Positions 53,169 through 61,184 of a stretch of 64,000 bases of DNA are shown one piece after another. Where the stretch lies: NCBI GenBank assembly GCA_015231615.1, contig JADGBE010000007.1, positions 1-64,000 on the forward strand, written 5' to 3'. Origin of the DNA: Desulfamplus sp. (GTDB lineage Bacteria; Desulfobacterota; Desulfobacteria; Desulfobacterales; Desulfobacteraceae). The translations under genes were made by a program, and so were the position numbers. The stretch's first letter is position 1. Every line of letters starts with the position of its first letter. The notes under the pieces are model-generated. The model saw nothing but the letters and a program-made list of their open reading frames with translations. It had not been told where the DNA came from and did no database searches.

Positions 53169-54472
53169 TGGATACCTCCTTCAATATCTAAACCAAATTC
53201 AGCAAGATCAGGTCCAAGATAAGTTCGTTCGTTTTCGCCAAGAATGCCCATTGCAAGACAGATTACAGTCCATAGATGCAGAGTGTGATAATCACCGCCG
53301 TAATGGTGGCACATATCTTCAATCTGGGCGTGGCAGTTGTGGCACGGAGTTATCACATATTTAGCACCTGTCTCGATGATCTGGTCAAATTTTACCTTTC
53401 CATAGGCTCTTCTCTGTTCGGTATGACCTCCTTGCAAGGCACCGCCACCACCGCCGCAGCAGAAATTATTTGATCTGTTGGGAACCATATCAATGAAGTT
53501 CTCTTCTCCAACTACAGCTTTAACCACAAATCGTAAATCATCAACAATCTTGTTAGTGCCAATTTTTCTGCCAATATTACACGGGTCTTGAACCGTAAAT
53601 TTTATCTTTAAATCCTTGTTCCAGTCTGAATTGACCTTTAGTGTGCCATCTTTAATCCACTGGGCATATAGTTCGATTATGCTTTTAAATTCAAATGTGT
53701 GCGGGATTTTATATTTTTTCAATCCTTCCAGGATTGAGAAGTATGAGTGTCCTCACTCGGTGTTGACTACAACCTTACATTTGAGATTTTGTTCAATGTG
53801 GTAAACAAACTCCTCCATGATGTATCGCCAGCCCTCTTCGTCAGCCAGAAACATGCAGTAGTTTTCTCCGCCCCACATGACCGTGGGGTGTGTCCAGTCT
53901 GCCTTTACCTTGTGAAGAATTTTCCATAACGGACCAAGTTCATCAGGTTCTGTTACAGGCTCCCGGGAATTTTGGTTCAAAGCCATATATGCACCAACTC
54001 TGTCAGCCGTAATCTCAAGATCGCTGAATTCTGGCTGGGTTTCCCTGATTTCCCTTGCCACATCTTCAATGGTGAACACAAAATCCTCTTTGGGCACCCC
54101 CATTGCATTGCCTGATTTGATGTGTTGATCGCATGAACCTCTGATGCCTTTAGGTCTTTTATCTCTGTCCCAGCTTGCCCGGACATTGTAAACAAATTTG
54201 GGTATATTGATTTTCATAGGACATGCTGACATACACCTTCCGCACATAGTGCAGACCCATGTCCAAGGGTTTTTTCTAATTTCGTCATCCATGCCAAGTA
54301 GCAGCATCCGAAGGAATTTCCTTGGATCCATGTCATACTGCTCAGATGCAGGGCATCCGCCTGTGCATGTTCCGCAGGTGAGACAGAGATCAAAATTTGC
54401 CTCTGGTATGCGGTTTGCTACCTCATCTTTAAAATCGCATGCAAACTCTTTAAGTTTAATTGCTTCTGCCAT
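53165..54472 (-). CDS. HdrC/HdrB-like Fe-S protein, selenoprotein (Sec240, in-frame TGA)
   Basis: 435 residues if TGA at 53753-53755 is read through. The N-terminal HdrC-like ferredoxin has cysteines 30/33/36/40 and 74/77/80/84. After a linker comes the CCG-type half: VVVNTE-Sec240-GHSYFSILEGL, VQDPCNIGRKIG, NFCCGGGGGALQGG and CHNCHAQIED. Sec sits where homologues have Cys in TECGHA, ahead of an unbroken domain in the same frame. Two separate proteins would split the motif itself. A hairpin at 53719-53737 fits a SECIS. The stop overlaps the hdrA start (ATGA). Probable role: electron exchange within an Hdr complex. Confidence 0.85.
53719..53737 (-). promoter_or_regulatory. SECIS-like hairpin of the hdrCB-type gene
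   Basis: It starts 16 nt after the TGA. A perfect 8-bp stem UCAAUCCU / AGGAUUGA closes a GGA loop, giving the top CCU-GGA-AGG, nearly the same as in mvhD. It lies within coding sequence (SILEGL codons). Confidence 0.75.
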
Positions 54473-54557
54473 ACTACGTTCCTCCTCACCATCTGTAGAA
54501 ACGAGATTTTCACATTGAAACAGTTATATGGAACAAAAAAATAGCTGTTTTTTATGT

Positions 54558-55436
54558 TTATCTCAGCTTTGCCGCATTAAGATAATCTGCAAGTTTATCC
54601 TCTCCACCAATTGTAATAATGTGAACCCCTTGGCAAATATCTTTGAGGCTGTTTACTGTATTTGCAAAAAGTTCAATGCTTGCCTTCATTTTATCGGGTG
54701 CTTTTAAAAGTTTTTGGATAGCCCACTCAGGCACAAGCCCTGATTTAAAGTGGCGATTCAAAAATTTGCCCATTCCGCCAGTTCTGAGAATCATAACTTC
54801 TGCAATGACAGGAACATTAAAGGTATTTGCCTGTTTCATAAATTTTGCAAATTGATCAACATCAAAAATAGGGGTTGTAAGAAAGTAGCCAGTTCCAATA
54901 TTCATCATATCTTCCATCTCTTCCATGCCTTTCTTAGGTATATTTTTACCCCATGGAGCTTCAACACCTGAACCAAGGACAAACTCAATCTTCTTGTCCA
55001 TTGCATTGCCATCTATTGTCTGCCCCTGACGCATGTGTTCAAGCACTGACGCAAGTTTCCCAGAATCAACATGAAAGAACATAGACTCCTGAAGACTATC
55101 TCCTGAAATCCTGTAATCTTCTGTAAAAACAAGAAGATTCTCTACACCTGTCTCATGTGCAAGGGTTAAATCTTTGTGGAGCTGAAAACGGTTTTTGTCA
55201 CGGGTTGTTGTTTGGTAGATCGCATTAAAACGATTTTTTCGCAGAATATCGCAGGTTTGAATTGAATCTCCGACAACTCCCTCAAGCTCAACGTCAGAAA
55301 CAGCCACTCCATCTATTCTGCCTCTTACTTTATTCAAACTATTTATAATCTCTTCAGGGTTATCCTCTCCAAGCGGAGCCTGTATCTCCGATGTTACAAC
55401 AAATTTCTTTTTTTCCAGGGATTCTTTTAGGTTCAT
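54558..55436 (-). CDS. MetF-family protein at the head of the Hdr operon
   Basis: 292 residues of the methylene-THF reductase barrel: VVTSEIQAPLGEDNPEEIINSL, DGVAVSDVELEGV, YQTTTRDKNRFQLHKDLTLAHETGV, LLVFTEDYRISGDSLQES and YFLTTPIFDVDQFAKFM. The usual CLSGDH-type motif is changed to FTEDYR. It lies 85 bp upstream of the hdrCB selenoprotein gene on the same strand, so it is likely part of the complex. Function may be methylene-THF reduction or another folate-linked reaction; two further MetF homologues occur in the window. Confidence 0.85.
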   Translation of the reverse strand: MNLKESLEKKKFVVTSEIQAPLGEDNPEEIINSLNKVRGRIDGVAVSDVELEGVVGDSIQTCDILRKNRFNAIYQTTTRDKNRFQLHKDLTLAHETGVENLLVFTEDYRISGDSLQESMFFHVDSGKLASVLEHMRQGQTIDGNAMDKKIEFVLGSGVEAPWGKNIPKKGMEEMEDMMNIGTGYFLTTPIFDVDQFAKFMKQANTFNVPVIAEVMILRTGGMGKFLNRHFKSGLVPEWAIQKLLKAPDKMKASIELFANTVNSLKDICQGVHIITIGGEDKLADYLNAAKLR

Positions 55437-55545
55437 AACCTACCTCCTTATATTTTTCTATTCTATTAGCTTGTTGTTTTTTTCTAACTTATCCGTGATT
55501 AATATTAATTTGAATATTGTTGATATTTAGTTAGTATCACGGCTT

Positions 55546-56118
55546 CTACTTAAGCCCGAGCAATGCTGAAACTTCATCTTTCAGGCGGGAAAGAGGCAGC
55601 GGCTTAGAAAGGCAGAGATCAGCACCATTATTCTTCATCTGCTGAAATTTTTCTTCATCAAGATAGGCAGAGAGAACTATGATTTTAATATGCTGAGTCT
55701 CTTTAGTGTTTTTAATCTTTTTGCAAACCTCATAACCCTTTATGTCAGGCATCATTATATCAAGTATAAGAAGATCAGGTTTGAAGTGGTTGACCTGAAG
55801 ACCTGCCTCAAAACCATCTGATGCAGAGATAACCTCATAATCATACTCATCTTCTTCAAGACACTGCACAATTGATTCAACAATAATAAGGTCGTCATCA
55901 ACAACTAAGATTTTTTTTCTTGTAGCATCATCATTTCCCTTAGGAATTGGAATCCCTTGATTCTCCATAAAGTTCTCCAAATCACTCTTCTTTATTCTGC
56001 GATGCCCGCCCACTGTTTTGTATGCTTTGATGTGTCCTGCATCTATCCAATTAATGATGGTCTTGGACGAGACATTGCAATACTTGCTTGCGGTAAACAC
56101 GGTCATGGTGTCTTCCAT
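55546..56118 (-). CDS. response regulator with N-terminal MerR/excisionase-type HTH and C-terminal receiver
   Basis: 190 residues. Residues 5-52 form an excisionase-like winged HTH (TASKYCNVSSKTIINWIDAGHIKAYKTVGGHRRI). A linker and then a CheY-like receiver (about 66-190) follow, with acidic pair in VVDDDL, phospho-Asp in LLILDIMMPDIKG, and KPL at the end. DNA binding ahead of the receiver is the reverse of most two-component regulators. The kinase gene at 56309-57484 lies upstream on the same strand, so the pair is the likely cognate system; the target may be the divergent or neighbouring Hdr operon. Confidence 0.88.
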   Translation of the reverse strand: MEDTMTVFTASKYCNVSSKTIINWIDAGHIKAYKTVGGHRRIKKSDLENFMENQGIPIPKGNDDATRKKILVVDDDLIIVESIVQCLEEDEYDYEVISASDGFEAGLQVNHFKPDLLILDIMMPDIKGYEVCKKIKNTKETQHIKIIVLSAYLDEEKFQQMKNNGADLCLSKPLPLSRLKDEVSALLGLK

Positions 56119-56308
56119 GGCTTAGCCCTCCTTTGTTAGATTAATCAATTTAGCTGATATTTGTTTGTTGCTATAGATAATTTTTCTCTATATAGTTATT
56201 TCAGTTATTATATTTTTTTCTTAATGTCAATAGTTATTTTTAATAAAAATATAAATATAAAAATAATAATAAGCATAATATAAGAATTATGTAATAATAA
56301 TTTTATTG

Positions 56309-57484
56309 TCAAGATAAAATCGGCTCTCTGGGAAGTGTGATTTTAAATGTTGCCCCCTTTCCTTGTTGCGAACTGACATAAATATTTCCCCCATGCTCTT
56401 TAATTATTCCATAGGCAACGGATAGCCCAAGCCCCACCCCTTTCCCTTTTCTTTTTGTTGTAAAAAAGGGTTCAAACAACTTTGATATATTTTCTTGGGG
56501 AATACCTGAACCTGTATCAGTAAAACGGATTACAATGCTGTCACTCTCGTTATGATATTCCGTAGAGATCGTCAAAACTCCTCCTGAGATCGCCCCCATA
56601 CTTTCCGAAGCATTTGAGATAAAATTCATAAAAACTTGCTTAAGCTGATCTTCTGAGCCATGACATAGAGGTAGTGAACTGTCGAGTTCTTTGTTCAATT
56701 TAACCCCATTGATCTTCAAAAGGTTGGCATTGAGAAGGATTGTCTGTTCAATTAAGAGGTTCATATCAATCTCTTTAAGCTCAATTTTGGATTGTCTGGC
56801 AAAAACAAGTAGATTTGAGACAATCCTGCTTATTCGACGGGTCTCTGTCTCCATGAGATTAAGGTATTTTGAAAAAAGTTTCATCTCATGGGCTTTAACA
56901 GGACCCTCTTCAATGATGCGTTTATTAAGAATGATAAGGTTCAAAATTCCTGCTATTGGATTGTTAATTTCGTGTACAACAGATGCTGATAGCTTGCCAA
57001 GAGAGGCCATTTTATCCTGATGTAGTAATTTTTCATGTGTTGCATTAAGCTGTTTTGTCCGTTCCTCTACCATTTTTTCAAGGCGACTTGTTATCTCCTG
57101 TTCATCTCTTTTTCGTTTTGTAATATCTCTGCTGATTTCAATAAACTTTGAAATTTCTCCCTTGTTTTTCCAGATAGGAAAAATGGTAAGTTCTGCGTAT
57201 CTCTCCTTATTATCCGGACCTAAACGTGTGAGTTCCACCTGGCAATGGCGTTTATTCCTTATAACTTTTTCAAGGGGACAGAGAGTGTCGCAATTACTGT
57301 TTTTACGACCAGCCGCCTTGAATACATCATAGCATTTTTTGCCAATGACCTGTTCTCGGGTGTAGTGCATACACCGCAAAAACGCATCATTAACCTGAAT
57401 CACATCTTTATCAGGAGAGATAATCAGGATAAAATCACTGATACCATTTAAAATGGTCTCCAACTCGTTATCTAAGAGTTTCAT
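56309..57484 (-). CDS. soluble PAS sensor histidine kinase with Cys-rich PAS
   Basis: 391 residues, no membrane helix. The PAS (about 8-125) carries GKKCYD (C51) and CDTLC (C65, C69) plus C38 and C81, a likely Fe-S or heme/redox-thiol site. A coiled coil follows, then HisKA with SVVHEINNPIAGILNLIIL, and HATPase with DTGSGI and GVGLGLSVAYG. It is probably partnered with the HTH-REC regulator 190 bp downstream. The upstream region contains two TGTAG...CTACA dyads. Confidence 0.9.
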   Translation of the reverse strand: MKLLDNELETILNGISDFILIISPDKDVIQVNDAFLRCMHYTREQVIGKKCYDVFKAAGRKNSNCDTLCPLEKVIRNKRHCQVELTRLGPDNKERYAELTIFPIWKNKGEISKFIEISRDITKRKRDEQEITSRLEKMVEERTKQLNATHEKLLHQDKMASLGKLSASVVHEINNPIAGILNLIILNKRIIEEGPVKAHEMKLFSKYLNLMETETRRISRIVSNLLVFARQSKIELKEIDMNLLIEQTILLNANLLKINGVKLNKELDSSLPLCHGSEDQLKQVFMNFISNASESMGAISGGVLTISTEYHNESDSIVIRFTDTGSGIPQENISKLFEPFFTTKRKGKGVGLGLSVAYGIIKEHGGNIYVSSQQGKGATFKITLPREPILS

Positions 57485-57583
57485 AAATCACCTCAAGAGA
57501 ACCCCTGTCCACTTAGGTTAAGGGGCGTTGATTGAAAGATTGTTCTAAAAAATTAAATGGAGTGTAGGAAAATACGAATGCAG

Positions 57584-57600
57584 TGTAGGATAATCCTACA
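57584..57600. promoter_or_regulatory. 17-bp palindromic site TGTAGGAT-A-ATCCTACA
   Basis: A perfect palindrome about 100 bp upstream of the kinase start. A second, less perfect dyad lies at 57674-57690, and a degenerate half site (GTGTAGGAAAATAC) lies at about 57562. The size and TGT/ACA ends are those of many activator sites. Confidence 0.55.
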
Positions 57601-57673
57601 ACATCTGCAAAGGTAGGGCTACAGGCGTTTCCGCCTATATTTAATGGTTATCTATGCTGAATTGTTTCTGGAC

Positions 57674-57690
57674 TGTAGTATATTGCTACA
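57674..57690. promoter_or_regulatory. second TGTAG-N7-CTACA dyad
   Basis: TGTAGTATATTGCTACA, 17 bp, centred 90 bp from the first site. Outer five bases on each side are identical to it. Confidence 0.5.
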
Positions 57691-57940
57691 CTTTGATAAA
57701 ATGAATATAACAGAAGCTCTACTCTTTCCAAAGCTAAAAATGCTATAAAATCAATGTGTTTTGCTATTTCCAAATTTATTGTCTTTGTTGGTATCCTTCT
57801 TGCTTTTATTAAGCATAAAACCTAAAAAAGATAGCACATATTACATATTAATAAGAGCAAATTATAGTTCCTGATTTTTTATTCAAACTTATCTAAAATT
57901 ATCTATTATAAATAAATTTTAAGCACATAGGATTTAAGCA

Positions 57941-59029
57941 ATGAATATTAATTTATCACATAAAATAGAGCTGAATCCGAATAATAAACAATCAAACTTT
58001 TTAGCAAGAGCCTGCGGAGTAAGCAGATTTACTTATAATTGGGGACTTGCAGAATGGAAGAAACAATATGAATCTGGATTAAAACCAACAGGTTTTGGAC
58101 TTAAAAAAGAATTTAATGCCGTCAAAAAAGATTTATTCCCATGGATTATGGAATCTCCAAGAGATGCAAACAGCCAGTCTTTTGCTGATTTACAGACAGC
58201 GTTCAATAACTTTTTTAAAGGTAGATCAGGGTATCCAGTATTTAAGAAAAAGGGTTGTAATGACAGTTTTTATATTGCAAATGACCAATTTAAAATTGAT
58301 TGTAAAAAAATCAGAATCCCAAAAATCGGCTGGATTCGTTTAAAAGAGAGTTTGAATCTGTCAGGTAAAATTTTGTCAGCATCAGTATCAAGAAGTGCTG
58401 ATAAATGGTTTGTGTCAATAAGTTTATCAATGGAAATCACGCCTGTTAAAATCGAAAACCAAGATATTATAGGCGTAGATTTAGGAATCAAACATTTAGC
58501 AGCAGTATCTAATGGAGAAAAAATAGAAGGAAGCAGAGCATTAAAAAGAATGGAGAAAAAGTTAAAACGCCTCCAGCAGTCATTTTCTAAAACTCAAAAA
58601 GGTTCAAAAAACAGGGAAAAGCAGAAGCGTAAAATATCTCGTCTGCATTATAGAATCAGGTGTATCCGTTTAGATTTGATCAACAAATTAACGACAAAGC
58701 TGTCCAAAAATCATAGTGTAATCGTGATTGAAGATTTGAATGTAAAAGGCATGATGGCAAATCATAAATTAGCAAAAGCAATTTCAGATATGGGATTTTA
58801 TGAATTTAAAAGGCAGATGGAATATAAATCTAAGATATTTGGTTCACATATAATTATTGCGGATAGATGGTTTCCATCTTCAAAAAGATGTTCAATCTGC
58901 GGGAATATTAATAAAGACCTGACGCTTTCTGACAGAATCTTTAAATGTCCTTCTTGTTCTTCAACGATAGACAGAGATTTAAATGCAGCCATAAATTTAA
59001 GCCAATATCAGCAGTTAATGGCAGCTTAA
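57941..59029 (+). CDS. tnpB: IS200/IS605-type TnpB (OrfB) RNA-guided nuclease, no TnpA nearby
   Basis: 362 residues, full TnpB length and intact. RuvC acidic residues D180 (GVDLGIKHLAA), E265 (IVIEDLNVKG) and D344 (TIDRDLNAAINL). Zinc-finger cysteines 317/320 (CSICG) and 336/339 (CPSC). N-terminal helix-turn-helix NNKQSNFLARACGVSRFTYNWGL. It would cut DNA guided by an RNA from the element's 3-prime end and favour retention of the transposon. No tnpA lies within the window, so transposition needs one in trans. Upstream 57691-57940 holds no clear left end. Confidence 0.92.
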   Translation: MNINLSHKIELNPNNKQSNFLARACGVSRFTYNWGLAEWKKQYESGLKPTGFGLKKEFNAVKKDLFPWIMESPRDANSQSFADLQTAFNNFFKGRSGYPVFKKKGCNDSFYIANDQFKIDCKKIRIPKIGWIRLKESLNLSGKILSASVSRSADKWFVSISLSMEITPVKIENQDIIGVDLGIKHLAAVSNGEKIEGSRALKRMEKKLKRLQQSFSKTQKGSKNREKQKRKISRLHYRIRCIRLDLINKLTTKLSKNHSVIVIEDLNVKGMMANHKLAKAISDMGFYEFKRQMEYKSKIFGSHIIIADRWFPSSKRCSICGNINKDLTLSDRIFKCPSCSSTIDRDLNAAINLSQYQQLMAA

Positions 59030-59149
59030 CAAAATATATACCGCAGGTTCTGCGGGATTTTAAAGCCTGTGGAGAGGAAATAAGACCTAAGCAGTTATTT
59101 CGGGCATACTCTATGAATCAGGAAGTTTTCATCATTTTTACTAAATAGG
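59030..59149 (+). other. probable TnpB right end / omega-RNA 3-prime region
   Basis: Directly after tnpB there is a hairpin CCGCAG-GTT-CTGCGG (59041-59055), then a non-coding stretch AAGCCTGTGGAGAGG... to about TTTCATCATTTTTACT. IS605-type right ends have such hairpins, and the RNA that guides TnpB comes from this region plus the tnpB 3-prime end. The exact end was not identified. Confidence 0.35.
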
Positions 59150-59222
59150 TAAGAATGAGCAATAAAAACAGAACAGAAACAGAATATAACATAAAAATAA
59201 CGGCATAGCCAGAGGGGGGAGC

Positions 59223-60188
59223 ATGAGAACACAAAGAGAAGAGACCACAGCACAGGCAGTAGAAAACAGATATAACTCCACAACATTGGGAAACCAAGTA
59301 TGGAAACTCAAACAAGAAAAATCAGATAAAGAAGATCAACAGGTAAAACCATGTATCTGGATGGCATCAGGAGCAGTAGCTAAAAAGAGCTGCAACAACT
59401 TTTTTGACTGCACATCATGCAAATATGATGCAGCTATGGAGCAAAAGGTTGCAGATGGTAAACAGATAAGCTGGCAAGATAGCATGAGAAGAAGGGAGAG
59501 CATGGAGAGACTCTGCCGACACAGCATGACCATGCGAATGGTACCACGCGTATGTGCCTATAATTACAACTGCTCATCATGCGATTTTGATCAGTATCTT
59601 GAAGATGTGCTATCTCACAGAACAAAACATGCTGCATTTGCTATTGATAATGTCAAAGGCTTTAATGTGCCACAGGGCTATTATTTTCACAGCGGTCATA
59701 CTTGGGCTGTTATTGAGAACGGAGGTCATATCAAGGTTGGTCTTGATGATTTTGCCCTTAAACTCTTAGGTAAGGCTGATGCTCTTGATATGCCGATGAT
59801 AGGGGTGGAACTCAACCGTAATATGCCGGGCTGGGGATTAAAAAGAAGAGATAATTTAGCTGATGTACTATCGCCAGTGGACGGGGTCATTGTTCAGGTG
59901 AACGAGAAAGCAAGAAGAAACCCAGGCGTTGCCAACAGCGACCCTTATGGAGACGGCTGGCTTTTCAGTGTTCATAATTCCGATATAAAAGGCACACTTA
60001 AAGCTCTTATGGATCACGATGAGAGCATGGCATGGACAGGAGAAGAGGTCAACCGTCTTGAAGAGATGATTGAATCAGTGGCAGGTCCAATGGCAACTGA
60101 TGGTGGAATTCTGCTACCCGACATATACGGTAATCTTCCCGGACTTGACTGGAAACAACTTACCCGTCTCTTTCTTAAAAACAGTTAA
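59223..60188 (+). CDS. GcvH-fold protein lacking lipoyl lysine, with two C-x12-C-x5-C-x2-C modules
   Basis: 321 residues, ATG preceded by AGGGGGG. The C-terminal half (about 145-321) is GcvH-like: YYFHSGHTWAVIENGGHIKVGLDDFALKLLG, then LADVLSPVDGVIVQVNEKA and ANSDPYGDGWLFSV. At the lipoylation position GcvH has Lys seven residues before SPV; here it is Asp (D210), so it should not carry lipoate. The N-terminal half has cysteines 44/57/63/66 and 98/111/117/120, two copies of the same spacing, 54 residues apart. These could bind metal or Fe-S. Not glycine cleavage: no gcvT or gcvP nearby. Confidence 0.87.
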   Translation: MRTQREETTAQAVENRYNSTTLGNQVWKLKQEKSDKEDQQVKPCIWMASGAVAKKSCNNFFDCTSCKYDAAMEQKVADGKQISWQDSMRRRESMERLCRHSMTMRMVPRVCAYNYNCSSCDFDQYLEDVLSHRTKHAAFAIDNVKGFNVPQGYYFHSGHTWAVIENGGHIKVGLDDFALKLLGKADALDMPMIGVELNRNMPGWGLKRRDNLADVLSPVDGVIVQVNEKARRNPGVANSDPYGDGWLFSVHNSDIKGTLKALMDHDESMAWTGEEVNRLEEMIESVAGPMATDGGILLPDIYGNLPGLDWKQLTRLFLKNS

Positions 60189-60288
60189 GGTGACAAAACA
60201 TAAGCATGGGGTGGGGGTAAATTCACTCCTCCCCTGTTTATGTTTAGATTTTGAAACCAATAATTTTCAAAACAGATAAGGTGATGCC

Positions 60289-61029
60289 ATGAAATATAAA
60301 ATCCAAATGCAGGATAAATTCCTAACCAACACACTTTGTGCTAAAAAGCCCTGCATTCATCATCTAAAAGGTCAGATTGAATATAGGATATGCGATCAAG
60401 AGTATCGATGTTCAAGTTGTGAATTTGATCAATATTTTCAGGATCAGTTCAGAGTGCATACTGTTATGAAACCTGTTAATTACCACACCATTGATGGTAT
60501 CTCTTTTCCTGAAGGCTACTATTTAGCAACAGGGCACACTTGGGTTAAACTTGAAGATGATCAGGAGGTCAGGGTTGGGGTAGATGATTTCGCATTGCAT
60601 CTTTTTGGAACGCCTGATCAAATTGAACTTCCCTTTATAGGGACAAAAGCTGTAAAGGGAAGCCCCTTGATAAATATCTCAAGAGGAGAAAACAAGGCTT
60701 CTATTTTATCACCAGTCAACGGAGTTGTAACAGCAGTTAATCAAGATATGATAAAAGAGAAGGGGGCAGCTAATCTGAATCCATACTGCAAAGGGTGGAT
60801 GGTTATGGTGCATTGCGACAATTTACGGAAGGATATGAAGAGCTTACTATTCATGGAAGAGAGTCGTGCCTATATGCAGCGGCATATTAATACTCTTTAT
60901 GAAATATTGGAGGAGGAGACGGGTTTGATGGCGGCTGACGGAGGAACATTAGGAGAAGATATTTACGGTAATGCACCTGGTCTTAAATGGGATAAGCTTG
61001 TGGGATATTTTCTGGAAAATAAAAGATAA
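60289..61029 (+). CDS. second GcvH-fold protein with one C-x12-C-x5-C-x2-C module
   Basis: 246 residues. N-terminal cysteines 22/35/41/44 have the same spacing as in the preceding protein, with CSSCEFDQYF closely matching CSSCDFDQYL there. The GcvH-like part follows: YYLATGHTWVKLEDDQEVRVGVDDFALHLFG, KASILSPVNGVVTAVNQ, NLNPYCKGWMVMV. The lipoylation position (seven residues before SPV) is Glu, not Lys. It looks like a shortened paralogue of its neighbour, 100 bp apart. The shared signal-transduction context (NtrC-type activator next) suggests a sensory or adaptor role. Confidence 0.87.
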   Translation: MKYKIQMQDKFLTNTLCAKKPCIHHLKGQIEYRICDQEYRCSSCEFDQYFQDQFRVHTVMKPVNYHTIDGISFPEGYYLATGHTWVKLEDDQEVRVGVDDFALHLFGTPDQIELPFIGTKAVKGSPLINISRGENKASILSPVNGVVTAVNQDMIKEKGAANLNPYCKGWMVMVHCDNLRKDMKSLLFMEESRAYMQRHINTLYEILEEETGLMAADGGTLGEDIYGNAPGLKWDKLVGYFLENKR

Positions 61030-61080
61030 TTTTAAAGAGACTATTTCCAACGATCATAAATTTCGTTATTATTAAATCTC

Positions 61081-61167
61081 TCGCCGTTGGCTTTAGCCAT
61101 CGGCGAAATTTGGAAGTCCTCTTAAGAGGGCTTTGATAATTTAGCCCATAGCTTTAGCTTAGGGCGA
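61081..61167. repeat. three-hairpin dispersed element, copy 2 (inverted)
   Basis: TCGCCGTTGGCTTTAGCC..GGCGA, CCTCTTAAGAGGG and TTAGCCCATAGCTTTAGCTTAGGGCGA; the reverse complement matches 47860-47953. It fills the gap between the second GcvH-like gene and the sigma54-activator gene. Confidence 0.8.
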
Positions 61168-61184
61168 TAAAATGGAAAGATATT

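Noticed and set aside
53165-54472. Two separate genes or a nonsense-mutated pseudogene
   Set aside because: Frames are in register, the conserved motif spans the TGA, the remaining sequence shows no decay, and a SECIS-like hairpin follows.
59223-61029. Glycine cleavage H protein annotation
   Set aside because: The fold is GcvH-like but the lipoylated lysine is missing in both proteins and no gcvT, gcvP or lpd gene is near.
61030-61184. Sigma54 promoter for genes next to the NtrC-type activator
   Set aside because: No convincing TGGC-N8-TGC element was seen here or upstream of 59223 by eye; a matrix scan of the whole genome would be needed.
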